Numbered from the stretch's first letter, positions 11,780 to 23,610 are shown. The stretch is 64,000 bases of DNA from Aquatica leii (GCA_035610365.1 CM069433.1:58146487-58210486), one strand, 5' to 3'. The notes: generated by a model from the letters alone, not told the origin. Numbers and translations are program-made.

Positions 11780-12770
11780 AGTATCAGTAGTACAAACATA
11801 GGTCGAACCCATATGGTTACTCATTTTATTGATACAAGGAATGCAAAACATATCAAGCAACGGTATTATCAAATGTCATCAGCTATGCTAGAAGCCGTTA
11901 ACAAAGAAATCGACAGCATGTTAAAACTAGGGGTAATTGAAAAATCTTGGTTTTCATGAAATTCGCCTATAGTCATGGTCAAAAAAAGGAGGGACTTCAC
12001 GAACGTCTTAAGTTTGCAGGTCTTGCTGTAAATATTAATAAATGTAAATTTTGTCGGCCTTCCTTAACTTATCTAGGATTTTTAGTTGATAAAAATGGTC
12101 TTTCCTCAGATCCAGCTAAGGTAGAAGCCATTGTTAATTAGACTACTCCAAACACAGTTACTGAAACTAAACGATTCTTAGGCATGGCAGGCTGGTATAG
12201 AAGGTTTATTGCCAACTTTTCGACTATTGTTGCTTCTATATTAGACCTCACAAAAGGTAAAAAGAATAAGACAATCAAATGGAATGATAACGCAGAGTCA
12301 TCCTACAACCAACTAAAAAGCTTATTATTGTCTGCACATATTTTAGCTAGCCTAGATTTTACTCAACCATTTATAATTCAGTGTGATGTCAGTGATGTTG
12401 GGTTAGGAGCAATTCTCCTACAGGGAGAAGAAGATGATGAAAATGTCAATGCATACTCTAGTCGTTTCTTAAATAAACCAGAAAAAAAAATATTCTACAA
12501 CCGAAAAAGAGTGTCTAGCTTGCCTTTTTGGTATTGAAAAGTACCGCCCCCATGTTGAGCTCACAAATTTCAAAATCCTTACAGACCATCGCGCGTTATT
12601 TTGGTTACATAAACTTCAATCGTCTAGCGGACGATAAGCAAGTTAAACCGCAAGATTGTTTCAGTATGATTTTGACATAGAACATCGAAAGGGAAAATTT
12701 AATGTTGTTTCGGATGCGTTATCTAGAGCTCTAGTTTCTACACAACTATGTTCCTTACCATTTAGTGTTT
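11780..12770 (+). pseudogene. Ty3/gypsy reverse transcriptase and RNase H, internally deleted
   Basis: The start of the reverse transcriptase is recognisable at 11800-11990 (GRTHMVTHFIDTRN, LKLGVIEKS, NSPIVMVKK). The sequence then jumps straight to the end of the palm and the thumb (AGLAVNINKCKFC, LTYLGFLVDKNGL) from 12000. About 400 bases, including the catalytic YxDD box, are missing. The connection and RNase H follow: ETKRFLGMAGWYRRFI, FIIQCDVSDVGLGAILLQ (first RNase H Asp), YSSRFLNKPEKK, the LTDHRALFWL type block near 12580 in another frame, and IEHRKGKFNVVSDALSRAL. Stops interrupt the frames at 12139 and elsewhere. It is not functional. Confidence 0.8.
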
Positions 12771-12837
12771 CTGATTATTGTCTATGGTATCGTCGAATGG
12801 TAGTCTTGGTTACTACGTCTCTTGACAAATATCTTTC

Positions 12838-13990
12838 GTGCATGTAGAAGATGAAATTCTTTTAAACTATGTTCCGAATCAACATAGCTTGATATCAAAC
12901 TTAGTCGAATGGAAAATTGTAGTTCCAAAACCAAAACGATTGAGATTATTTGGTCAATTTCACAATGATCCTCTATCAAACCATTTGGGGTTGTTTAAAA
13001 CATTTAAAAAAAATTTCAGAAGTATATTATTGGCCACGGATGAAACATGACGTCAGCCAATATGTTAGAACTTGTGATGTTTGTAATGCTAGTAAACCAT
13101 CTTCTCAAATACGTCCTGGTTTTATGGGTCGTCAGAAAGATGTATCCATTTCAACTAATTTCTATTGATTTAATTGGTCCACTTCCTAAATCCACCCATG
13201 GTTTTACTTCAATACTTGTCACAGATTAGTTTACTAAATTCGTTCAGCTTCAACTTCTTAGAAAAGCCACCGCATCTTCGATTATTAAATTTCTTGAGAA
13301 CGACGTGTTTTTATTGTTTGGCGTACCGCAAATTATTATGTGTGACGATGGTCCCCAATTCCAGCAATTATTAGATCGTTATCAAGTACAAAAAGTGTGG
13401 TACAACGCAGTTTATCATCCTCAGGTAAACCCGGTAGAAAGAACCAATAGGGTAATAACTACAGCAATTCGCTGTTACGTAAAAAAAACCACAAGCAACG
13501 GGATACCAAAATTTTTAAAATCGCTCATGCCATTAGAAATTCTGTGCATGAAGTAACTGGTTATACACCGTCTTTTTTAAATTTAGGTCGAACTATTCCT
13601 TGCCATGGTCATTATTACGGTAGATTATCTAACCTTAATAGCGAACAAATCACTTTGGATACTCGAGAGCAATTATCTAAAGATATTAATGAATTATGGT
13701 CTTTATACAGCGATATAATTCAAAACTTTAAAAAAGCATATGAGAAAAACAGGCAGCAATATAATTTAAGAAAAAGGCATTTACGTTTTAGAAAAGGAGA
13801 TTTAGTGTGGAAACGTAATGTTGTTTTATCGGACGCGTCGAAAGGGTTTATTAAAAAGTTCGCGTCTAAATACATCAAAGCCAAAGTTGTGGAAGTGACT
13901 GATTCCGTTACTTACAGATTAGTAGATCTGAATGGTAAGAATATAAGGGTATGACACATTAAAGACCTTAAACCATATAATATATCACAG
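12838..13990 (+). pseudogene. Ty3/gypsy integrase fragments
   Basis: Overlapping short frames hold an integrase. The zinc-binding HHCC region spans 12950-13110 (HNDPLSNHLG then YVRTCDVCNASK). The core follows with SIDLIGPLPKSTHGF (first catalytic Asp), VPQIIMCDDGPQFQQL (second Asp) and the VERTNR block (catalytic Glu) at about 13420-13450. The C-terminal domain spans 13544-13970, with YNLRKRHLRFRKGDLVWKRN and a chromo- or GPY/F-like end VTYRLVDLNGKN. At least three frame changes and a stop break the protein. Confidence 0.8.
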
Positions 13991-16300
13991 ACAAAGGCTC
14001 TTCAAATTGACAATTGATTTATTTCCAATAGAGTGTTCGATAATAAGTACTCAAAGAGTACATTTTTAAAAACAAGTTTATCTCAAGTCACTGTCTTTTT
14101 TATCTCACGGAAGTGACATAGCACTTCTAATGCGGTGCGGTAGGTGATGTCGTCATAACATTTTTTGAGTTTCTTTCTATCAGTGATATACATCGAGTTT
14201 AATAAGTTATTGTAGCAGCAATTGAGCTACAAGACAACAAAGGTAGCAGGTCAAGCAGCTTTTGTTGAGACTATGTCTCGTAGGCTGATTTTGAGATTAC
14301 TTAGATTTGTAGGAACGTTTCGTTCTCTGCTTCAGATTTGAAATTATTAGAGTCCGTTATAGAATTCTTTTAGGTATTAAAGTAGGTAAACTTACTGGTC
14401 GGGTATTTATGTCGATAATGTTTAGAGTTAGTTATTAGTAGCCTTAGTTAGTTAGATTTAGATTTTAAAAAAAAAAGTTGTTAGGTTGGTTAATAATTTT
14501 TTTCTTTGTTTGAAAAGGGTTAGTGTAATAACTCAAGTGTAATGTTGTTGATTTAACTAAATTCTTCCGAAATTTTAGTTTCAATTTTAAAAGTAAGTTT
14601 ATATATTTCAATACATAGGTTAGAAGTCAAGGTTGTACCGTCGTGGTATATCGTTCCGAACAGGCATATTCGCAGACACTTGCTAACTTGGCCTCGCTAA
14701 AAACCAACGTAGTATAAATTATTATATATTTGTGACAATTTTTATAGTAAAACGTTGAAAATTAATTAGAGTTCTTATTAAAATTTAATTTAATAAAAAC
14801 GCTGCACTTAAAACGGTAAGGTATTTTCATGTTTAAAAAAAAAGTAATAATAATAATTTTATTAGGCAATTAGTACCGGACTAAAATATTGGCTTATTTA
14901 AAAAAACGGTTTTGATAATGATAGTGACCTGCCGAAGCGGTATCCAGATACCAATGGTAACCAATAAGTACAACAAAAATTAGTATTGAAATCGTTATCA
15001 GCGAGACCACCTGTATGATAACATTCCTAAGAAAGACAAGCAAATCTACTGCTTATTTAGTTGTAAGTTGTTTAGTTATTTCTTTTATTGTACCAGGGCG
15101 TAACCAAATATTTATTCTAAATTAAGCTTTCTAATCGTTGAGAACGCCACGCGTCCAGATTTGGTAGCAAAAGTTTTGGAGGTTTCCCATTGTACAAAAA
15201 TTTTACATATTTTAAGTGCTGTCATTGAAGGCAGCTAGCGCTCAAGTTTCCTTGTTTTTTCTTAATAGTAAAGTAGAGCACAGGTAGTAGTAGTAGTTTG
15301 TTTTTTTTATACTCAGATAGCCCTTACTTACGACTTCAAAAAATACTAGCCGAAGTTGTGTTACCCGTTTGGTTATTTTTAGTAGCCGGTATTGTTTTGG
15401 CTAAGGACGGTACCAAGTAGTAAAGAACAATTTATAAAGCAGTCGCTTTAATTTGTTTGTATTTTTAATCTCATTGCGCTGTGGTATACGCTGATAATAA
15501 CTGTGATAAACGATTATAAGCGACTCTTGGCTTAAACCGCGTCATATTTGAACAACCAGACTTTTTAGTCTTGGTTCTAGTATCTCTCTGAAAACCGAAA
15601 CAGAAAACCGAACTTGGCTTTTCTCGTTCGTGAACCCAATAAACTGACGTTTTACAAGACATTGCAGCATTGCGTTATCGGAGTGGTAAATGTAAGTAAC
15701 GCGGCCTAAGCCGAAAGACGCTTATAAATCGTAACCAAAGTAACCGCAAAAGCTTATGATTTTAAACTTTGATAAAGTTAAGTTAAAAATCTAATCTTAC
15801 AAAAAATTATTTGTTGTAGATAACAATACACTGAAACTTGTTAAAATGGAAACTGGCAAAATCAGGTCAATTTTCCACATTAGACAAGTTTCTGTTTTGT
15901 CTGCTTTTTTAATATTATTTAAAAGTTACATAAATTTTTATGACAAATGCATAGCAAGAAAATAACAAAATGTTAAACATTTTCTAAAATATATAATTTA
16001 TTTTAAGGAATTGGTAATTCTAGTTTGTTGACAGAATTATTTGCGTATTCAAAACCAAATACCAAGTAAACATGTTTTCTTTTCTAATAAATAATTAAAA
16101 AACAGTTAAACCAAACATACTTACAGCTAAAGATCTTGCCAGATTGCTTATAAATTATTTTTTCTTACAATCGACAAAAACTACAATAGCAGATTTATGC
16201 ATGTTTTCGTAAATGGCAATAAACTGATGTAGTTTAAGTTAGAACCAAATATTTAATAAATTATCATTACTATGTAATTATTTCTATATCTTTTTTTTAT
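13991..16300. other. Non-coding; downstream part of the gypsy remnant and unassigned sequence
   Basis: Up to 15413 this should contain the 3' untranslated region and the long terminal repeat of the degraded gypsy element. No complete repeat pair could be drawn. From 15414 to 16300 nothing was recognised apart from a 63-codon minus-strand frame at 15662-15471 with no known motif. Confidence 0.4.
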
Positions 16301-16309
16301 TAACGTGGC

Positions 16310-17100
16310 TTTTGGATGGAATTAGTAGCCCAACAAGTACCACTGCCGGTCCCAAGCCCGGGTAAAATAAAAAGGGTTTTTGGGTTAGTCCCGCCTCCTG
16401 TCCAATCTAAAAAAAATCAAGACGACTCACAGATCCCAAGATCAGACTGCAGAAACTAAACAGAAACTCTCAACAACAGCAAGACAAATGACACTACTAC
16501 GGAAGAAAAATAACATAATTAGGATAGCATACTGGAACATCCAGACATGGAATGCAAAGGATCAAGACATCATAATAGAAATGAACAAACACAAAATAAA
16601 TATTGGTGTAGGAATACTACTTTATAACAAATCCATAAATTTAATTGAAAATATGGAGTATGTAAATGACAGAATACTGAAAATAAACTAAACAAGAGAG
16701 TTCTATCTAATTAGCACATATGCACTTGATATAAGAAAACCAAGAGAAGAAATTGAACAGTTCTACACAAAGCTACAAAATATACTAGAAAGTACAGACT
16801 AGATTCAGAAAATAATCTTAATGGGGGACCTAAATGCCAGAATAGATAATGACGAGGTACCAGGGGTAAAACAAGAAAAAATCGTGTTTTACGATGAAGG
16901 TAAAAGAACTATCTGAAAAAACGGCCCACGTAAAATACCAAAACTCACCAACACAAGAAAACTATAGCAAATATTAGAAATAGAATAAACTCCAAAATCA
17001 GAAGCATTAAAACAGAATACTGGCATCAAATTAATAGATAGATAGAAATAGATAATGTCATCTATGGCGCAGAAAAAAAGGTATGGAAAATGCAAAAAAA
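16310..17100 (+). mobile_element. RTE-like LINE 5' region and endonuclease fragment
   Basis: A 5' leader rich in G and C (about 16350-16410, with CCAAGCCCGGGTAAAATAAA) is followed by a coding start of the type TARQMTLLRKKNN and then APE endonuclease blocks: IRIAYWNIQTWN near 16515, then STYALDIRKPREEIEQFY (about 16719), then the IILMGDLNARIDNDEVPG block near 16815-16860, which carries the GDxNA catalytic motif. The frame is broken by stops at 16688, 16800 and 16914. This is the part missing from the LINE copy at the left end of the window and may derive from the same family. After 17100 the element stops abruptly. Confidence 0.75.
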
Positions 17101-18285
17101 TTGTAATAAATTATTGTTGAGCCGTATTTAATACTTTGATATTACATAGTAAGTTTTAAGGAGCACGTTTCTAAACGTTGGTTTTGCTAACCTAAGTTTA
17201 AAGACTAAATTGCTATATTATGGAGTCTGTTTTATTAATGCTTTTATCAATTGTGACAATCATTTCCAGTTTAAGTTTTCTGCAAATATTATTTACAAAT
17301 TGCATTAATATTTTAATTAAATAAGATATTATTTGTTGCATATTTTTAGTGATTGATATAATTTTGCAAAACCACTAACGCAGAACTTATTTTTTACGCT
17401 AATTGCTACATTGCTATAATAGTTATAATGTTATTAAATCGTTACTTTAACTTTGTAATATGTTTTCATAAATGCAAAAATGTTATTATTGTTATTATTA
17501 AAATGAAATTGTTTATAATACAGTTAAAACGGCGGTTGTTTCCAATTATAGCCGCTATGACATTTGTGTCATTTATGATTAAAAACTGAAGTCAAACAAG
17601 CAGCTATTTACATAATTCAATTTTTAGTTTTTTATGTCGGAATAATTAAGATTCTGTAGAAGGTTTAACCAGACAGATAAAGAATTTCTTTAATATATTT
17701 ATTTTTTGATAAAGTATACTAAACGAAATAAGCGTAGAGTAAAGTAAACGAAATAAACAAACGTTCTTTTAGTGTAGTACATACATATAACTTAAAATAG
17801 ATAGTAAAATCAATCTAAATTTAGGATAAACATGCTACATATATTAGCATGACTTTTTGGTCGAGTAATATATTGATAGCTATATTAATATTTTATTTTA
17901 ATTATTTTATCGTAAATAATATTTAAATAAATATTGGTAAAAAAATTTACTTGTTAGGTACATTGTGTTTGTCTACAACGGTATATACATAAAAAAATTA
18001 CACGGCTCACTAAAATCGTATAGAGAAAAAAGCTTTAGTACGTAATTCCCTATAGTATATCATTTCATACGTTTTGTTGGAAAAAAAAATTAATGTCAGT
18101 TTCTGTTATTACACGCAAGGGAAAATTTAAAAGTCAGGTCGTTTATCTAATTTAATTGCTGTTTACTACCCTTTAAACGTAATTCGTTAAATGTCAATTT
18201 TTATAGTCAATGGCTTTAATTATCAAATTTCCTTTTGTTTAATTTGTTCCTAAAATTCCTATTAAATATTAAATAATTAGTTTAC
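17101..18285. other. AT-rich sequence, presumably intron of the DIP-like gene
   Basis: The donor site at 18285 opens an intron on the minus strand. The next downstream exon (rest of the second Ig domain) was not found anywhere between 1 and 18285, so this stretch is likely intronic. No other structure was seen. Confidence 0.45.
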
Positions 18286-18444
18286 CTTCTTGTCCGTTTC
18301 CTAAAGGAATTGCTTCACCAGCTTCTCGTCTCCAAGCTATAGCAGGTTCCGGTGATCCGGTAGCAGCGCATCGAAAACTCACATTAGAACCTTCTCGTAC
18401 TACCATATCTGTACTTGTAGGATAATCCAAAATATCTGGTGGCA
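18286..18444 (-). CDS. Exon of a DIP/lachesin-like Ig receptor: first half of the second Ig domain
   Basis: A 159-base internal exon. It follows an AG acceptor (reading ATGTTTTAG then TGCCACC) and ends at GAAG followed by GTAAA. Both junctions are phase 1, so the exon is symmetrical. The peptide begins PPDILDYPTSTDMVVREGSN, has the B-strand Cys in VSFRCAATGSPEP and the C-strand Trp in AIAWRREAG, and ends IPLGNGQE. This matches the start of Ig2 in insect DIP proteins, cell-surface partners of Dpr proteins that act in neuronal recognition. Its phase joins perfectly to the exon at 27311-27518. The second half of Ig2, Ig3 and the membrane anchor are not in the window. No defect is seen. Confidence 0.88.
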
Positions 18445-19684
18445 CTAAAACATAAAATTTTATAACATAATTTAAATTTAAAAATGTTTTAATTTAATTA
18501 TTTTAACAATTTTACGCTACATTGTGATAACAAAAGTATAATTAAATAATTTAGTTTTATTGTGTTTTGAAAATGTTTGGCATTGCCAATTATCGTAATA
18601 AAACAATATTTAAATAATGCACAACAAAAGAATTGTAAGAACTAAAACATAATAAGTCTACAAAAGTAGGTGTTATATTGTTTTTAGACCAAAATATGTA
18701 TTTGTTTATCTTACAAATTGAATGAAAGGTTTGCATTAATAGGTATTACATTATTTTTTATTCCATATGGCAACATTATACTTGTTATTGGTATAAATCA
18801 AAACTGATGACTTATGAACAACTTCTCATTTGTTATTTTTGTTCAAACTTAAAATAAATATTTATATAAGAATAAAATTAAACATAAAGTATGAAAATCT
18901 GTAAAATACAAAGTGTATTATTGTAAATTAGTTTAATAATGGGAATTTAGATTTGAGCGTTTGCTTGTGCCCAAGTTTCTCTAATAATGAATTGGATTTT
19001 CATCTCAAGATTGCAGAGTGAGTGCAGTAGATAAAAAATCAAGTAATGCAAACAAAACGAAGCAATTTAGTTCGTCTCTGCTATTTCGGAAACATATTTG
19101 AATAGCTATAGCTACTATCCATGTTAATATATGATCTAAGATTGAATAGATTAAATATGTTGTCTAGAAATCGTCTTGAAAACAACATTTTTCTACTTAT
19201 TAACGCGCAGGAAAATTGAATTTTTCGGACTAGCACTGTAAAGACTTTACAAGACGCAAAACACTATGTAACCATTCATTTAAACAGGAGATTCAAATTG
19301 TTTATTGAATAAAAACTACTAGAAATCGATTCAAATAACATTATTCAAATAACATTAGAAATTTCAATCATTTTTTGCGCAGATAATGTAGTATCAACAT
19401 TTTTTTTAGCAATGCAACATACTTATTTAAATAACATGCATTGGAAGCCGAACGTTTAATAATCATAGTCAACCGCATTGAAACGATAGTGTTAAATAGA
19501 AAAACAACACTACATTGGTTATTTTTTAACTCCAAAAGAGATTATTTATGGATACGTTGCATTTTAAATTTTAACAGCTAGTAGAATAATTCCAAAACGT
19601 TTAAAAACTAAATATATATGCAGGGTGTTATTACTAAGTTGTAACACTAAAAAAATGGCAGTTAGAACTCAATGAAACAAATCC

Positions 19685-21176
19685 GTTCATAGTTATTGGC
19701 CTTTTTTTGTTTTTCGAAAACTTGTCATTACTCCCTTATTTTAAGGGATATTTAAAAAATACATTTCCAGCATTTGCTTTTGGTTCTCTAAAACATTTGT
19801 ATTTTTTATTAATTTATTTATTTTCAAATAACAAAATGGCCATGGACCAAAAATTTCAAAACAAGATATTTTTAAAACCACTCAATCGATTTTTGAAAAT
19901 AAAAACTTTATAAAATTCTTAAAATATGTACTATAACAGTTGCCTAAAACTTTTTTTTGATTAGTCCAAAAAAAGTTTTTATTCAAATTGAATTACAAGA
20001 CAAATTTTAACAAACTGCAACAATCATTTGAAACAAAGCAGGTTTGCTACTATTAAACAATGAAACAAAGGCCAAATAAAAAAACGCGTACTTCAAACTT
20101 GAAATACGTGTTTGTTCGTTTAAATTTAAATACTTTTTGATCTTGAAATATCTATATTTTCACCAAAAAAATTTATTCCTTCATCTTGAAAAGTTTCTGG
20201 CACGTTTATCACTTGTGTGCGTATTTTGCATAATTTGTGTATACAAATGGATAATTATTAAAACGCTGAATTTGTTGATATGCTTTTAATTTTTGGAGAG
20301 GCAAAGCGTAATGCATTAGAATAACTCTTATAATTTGTTGAAAAAGATATTTGTGAATTGTGACCAACCAAGTGTCGCATTTTTAGAAGAATATGTAGAC
20401 GTTTATCAGAGACTGAAAGTTTTCACACAACGATTGGTGGGAAATCTAAAAGATTCTGTTGAACCCCTACATTTCAAAAAGCTGTTTTTCGTAATATTAG
20501 AGATAAGCCATCCACGAGGACAAGAGTAATAGCAAATAAATAAAATGTAAATCACGTGGCAGTTTAGCAAGCTCTAAAGGAACAAGGTCTCCATATATTT
20601 TCTAGACAAAAAGTACAAGTTCGTGGAATCTAAACACTTACATCTAAGAATGTTATTTAAACGTTTCAATCTTTAAAAGCATTATGAACAGTGTATTTTA
20701 TTTATAGACAAAGCTTATTTCACAAGAAACGGTGTATTTGATTCTTGCAATACTCACCTGCATTGTGATAAAAATCCCTACGCAATATTTATTCGTGCGC
20801 ATCAACAACGTTTTTAAGTAAACGTATGTAGGCTGGAATCTACATTCTCCCAAACCGATTGAATGGTAAAAATTATTTTAAATTTTTTAATAACGTACTG
20901 CCAGCGCTTCTTCATGTCTTACCGCTAAACATCAAACCAAGAATTTGGTTTTAACATGCAATTCAATTTGAGTAATTTATTATTTTCGAAAATTAATTAA
21001 ATGGTTTTCAAAATATCTTGTATTTAAATTTTGAATCGGTCGACACTTTGTTATTTGATAAATCAGATAATAATTGTAACTACAAATGTTTTAGAAAACT
21101 GAAAGCAAATGCTAAAGGTTTTTGTATTTTTTAAATAAAAACACTGAAAAACACGAAAACGCCAATAACTATGAAC
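19685..21176 (+). mobile_element. Tc1/IS630-like DNA transposon with long inverted terminal repeats
   Basis: The ends are inverted copies. GTTCATAGTTATTGGC begins the left copy at 19685, and its reverse complement ends the right copy at 21176. The pairing continues inward for over 200 bases through three further matched blocks: the AGCATTTGCTTT and CTAAAACATTTGTA region, the TCAAATAACAAA region, and the ACAAGATATTTT region, to about 19905 on the left and 20955 on the right. Between the repeats lies a broken transposase on the plus strand. Target-site TA duplication was not confirmed because the outermost bases have diverged. Confidence 0.75.
20248..20960 (+). pseudogene. Tc1/IS630-like transposase remnant (DUF4817-type N terminus)
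   Basis: A start ATGGATAATTATTAA at 20248 matches the insect MDNY-type N terminus. In changing frames the helix-turn-helix region follows: GEAKRNALE, the region of the RLSETESFHTTIGGKSKR type near 20400-20450, RNIRDKPSTRTRVIANK near 20500, then the transposase core FIDKAYFTRNGVFDSCN, ENPHA-like NPYAIFIRAHQQRF (20700-20820) and LNFL near 20880. The core motif usually written FTDEA is FIDKA here. Stops and at least three frameshifts make it inactive. The similarity is to insect transposases with a DUF4817 domain, recognised by eye. Confidence 0.7.
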
Positions 21177-21299
21177 TGGAGCTCCAATTTAAAAATTTGA
21201 ATTAAAAAAAGTTTTAAACATAAAAGTTTTACTATAAAACATATTAATGATTTTTTTAAGGTAAATGGTGTATTTATTTAATACAATTTATAAACAAGT

Positions 21300-21328
21300 T
21301 TTCAATCTTGAGCTAAGTTCTTCATCAG
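21300..21328 (-). ncRNA. Decayed hammerhead-ribozyme-like core at a Penelope 3' end
   Basis: On the minus strand CTGATGA (21328-21322) is followed 18 bases later by GAAA (21303-21300), the two conserved core strings of hammerhead ribozymes. The segment between them pairs only weakly, so stem II is probably degraded. Hammerhead motifs are known at the terminal repeats of Penelope-like elements, which fits its position right after the GIY-YIG fragment. Confidence 0.35.
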
Positions 21329-21465
21329 GCAGTAAATATTGTTTTAGTTTTCTTGAAGTTTATATCAAGTTCATGTTCGGCAATAGCAGACTTAGTAGGC
21401 TGGAGTAAACGAAGATGTCTTATACATGTATGTTCTTTAATTTTTGTATCTATAGTAATACTAGT
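21325..21465 (-). pseudogene. Penelope-like GIY-YIG nuclease C-terminal fragment
   Basis: Read on the minus strand, 46 codons are open: TSITIDTKIKEH, then the histidine- and glutamine-rich HLRLLQPTKSAIAEHELD, then INFKKTKTIFTA and stop. The SAIAEH motif and the preceding QPTK are typical of the C-terminal part of the GIY-YIG nuclease in Penelope elements. The GIY itself may survive just upstream (GIYLQ, another frame). The stop codon lies inside a putative hammerhead core on the same strand. The rest of the element is not recognisable upstream. Confidence 0.65.
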
Positions 21466-22059
21466 TTTGCAAATAAATACCTTAATTAATTGAAAGTTAG
21501 TATATGGCGGTGTACAACATATAAAAACCGCATAATTTTTTTCTCAAAAGAACGTTCCAATCATTTTAAATTTAGCGATTTTTGCATTTTTGCAGTTTTC
21601 TTTGCACAAAAAATGTATTTGTTTTATTCAAAATTTATCTTATTTGTAGATGTTTTATACAGTGCGTATGTTTTGGAGTTTATAAATTTATAAATAGTTT
21701 ATGATAGTAAATTGACAAGATCATTGACAATACTGCATAAGAAAGGAGGTTACTAAGATTTTTCGTAGAAAATTCGATCTGTGTCTTTGCATGCTCATTA
21801 GTTACTAATAAAACAGAATTTAATGTGCCTGGTATATGTTCTTGTAAAAAATATTTTCTTCTTTGAGACACCAACGTGTTTTTATTACGACTTCTTTACA
21901 CTTAGTAACGTACAATGCAGTAACATTTTTATCAAAAAAAAGCCAAACGATTAATAGACCATACTCTTTCCTTTTTGAAAGTGTTTGTAATGTTTTTAAA
22001 AGTAAACAAATTGTTATGTTAAATGCATTTTGATATAGTTTGCGTGCTGTATGAATTTT

Positions 22060-22500
22060 GTCTTAGACTGTCATATTAAAATATATTAACCTTTATTTTT
22101 GTATTGACGTTGAGGGAACAACATGTGAAAAATCACGTTGCGCCCTGTGAGATCTTGCTTTAAATATTGAATACCACCCTCGTTATAAATGGGTAAATTA
22201 ACATTGATTCGTATGTGCTACCTGTGAAAGTTTTGCTGGGGTAAGAAATAACTTCTATTTCTACAACGCGATTTAATTTTCCGCGTATTACCAAAGCACG
22301 TATGAAAGCAAGCATTGAATACACACGCTAATCTTAAAGATAAATTTGAAGTGCAATCTTCTCAGTAAACAAGTTGGTTGGAAATTTAACACACTCTATT
22401 AAGTATCGTTAGATGAACTATAGACAACATTATTTGCAATATCAATACATATGCGTTTCTTAGCTTTTTCATCATATATAGAAGGTTGGTTTGAGTATGC
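22060..22500 (-). other. Coding-like scraps, unassigned
   Basis: On the minus strand several short open stretches with ordinary amino-acid composition follow each other in different frames (for example KKRICIDIANNVVYSSSNDT near 22450-22390 and a piece with IYNEGGIQYLKQDLTGRNVI near 22190-22140). They may belong to the same decayed mobile element as the Penelope fragment or to another one. No family was assigned. Confidence 0.3.
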
Positions 22501-23139
22501 CATTAACTAATTGCAAACGTAGCTAATCTTTTTTCATTATCTGCTAATTTTTGTTGAGGTCGAACGTAGACGAGCGTGTTAGATACATATATATGTTGTC
22601 AGGATTAATTTGTGCAGATTTGCTTATGTAATTATTTAAAGTTATGTGCTTCTGATTGCGTAATCACATGATTCTCATCGATTTAATTTTCATTCTTTGT
22701 TTGTTTATTAAATTATATACTCATATTATAATTCTATTAAGTCATGTACCTACGTGTATAAAGCGTGGACTACTTATAAAAATCTGCTGACACGGAATTC
22801 ATTTATGGTATTAGATATTCAAACAAAATTTTTATTTTGACTATTTCTTATACATAAATGTTTTTTGTTTATAATTTAGTTATAAATTTAATCTTTTGTA
22901 GAATAAACAGCAGCAACAAAGTAGGTTTAAGTACAATTTACAGAACATCGTATCTCATTATTATGTATTAGTGTTGTACTTATGCTAATAACTTGTTCCT
23001 GGTAACACGTTAATTCCTTTCCGAGAACTTGGTCTTTACTTGCATTTATCTCATTGTACTTGATTGTGATTTGCATTTTCTTTTTGAAGCTTTAACAAGA
23101 AGGTTAGTCTTTGCCATAATGCCGGAAATGTTTTTTTCT

Positions 23140-23610
23140 GTCACCAACAAGTTACATAAATTTGTGCGCAAATTTGAGAGTTGAACTTTTTAACTAATGG
23201 TTATATGTTTTTTTTTGTAAAATTTGTGAGAAACTAGTACATTTTGAGAATAAACTGTTTTGTTACTGAACACTGAAAGACTTTTCTATAAAAGAGCCTG
23301 TAGTCTTTACCACTCCTTCCTTGCTTTGTGTTAAAACGATGCCTAAGTTTCATTGATTTTGAAACATCAAAAACAAATTTAAAGAATTCAATTCTTGTAA
23401 ACAATATGACTCGACTGTCGAAATGTTTTAAATGATCAACTAAGACGGTTTTGTTGTGTATTGTTGAAAAATAATCAAAACCCTTCTAGTTTTGGTTTAG
23501 TAGTAATTTCTTTATTACTACGTTTTTGGACTCATTCATGTACTTTTAGAAATGTTAAAGCTTTCAGCTGCTTCACGGATATAATCATTCTTATCTACTT
23601 ACCTAACCTT
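23140..23610 (-). pseudogene. Pogo/Tigger-like transposase remnant
   Basis: On the minus strand a psq-type helix-turn-helix piece (DYIREAAESFNISKST, near 23590-23540) is followed by a CENP-B/pogo-type second DNA-binding region. That region is about 77 codons open from 23456 to 23227, starting LVDHLKHFDSRV, with FFKFVFDVSKSMKLRHRFN and GRSGKDYRLFYRKV, and ends at TAG. The HRFN, GRxGKDW-like and LVDHLK blocks are characteristic of insect pogo-family transposases and jerky-type derivatives. The DDE catalytic domain was not found downstream. The copy is truncated and carries stops. Confidence 0.65.

Larger units (their letters stand above)
10687..15413 (+). mobile_element. Degraded Ty3/gypsy LTR retrotransposon
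   Basis: Gag-like, protease-like, reverse transcriptase, RNase H and integrase fragments lie in the Ty3/gypsy order between 10912 and 13990. They are interrupted by stops, frameshifts and at least two internal deletions. A 23-base segment at 10687-10709 recurs at 15391-15413 with one mismatch. The similarity continues weakly on both sides, as expected for remnants of flanking long terminal repeats. Exact LTR ends could not be set, so the limits given are those of this shared segment. The element is an inactive, old insertion compared with the two gypsy elements further right. Confidence 0.75.

Noticed and set aside
15471..15662. 63-codon minus-strand frame
   Set aside because: No recognised motif, and it lies in the probable 3' LTR area of the degraded gypsy element.
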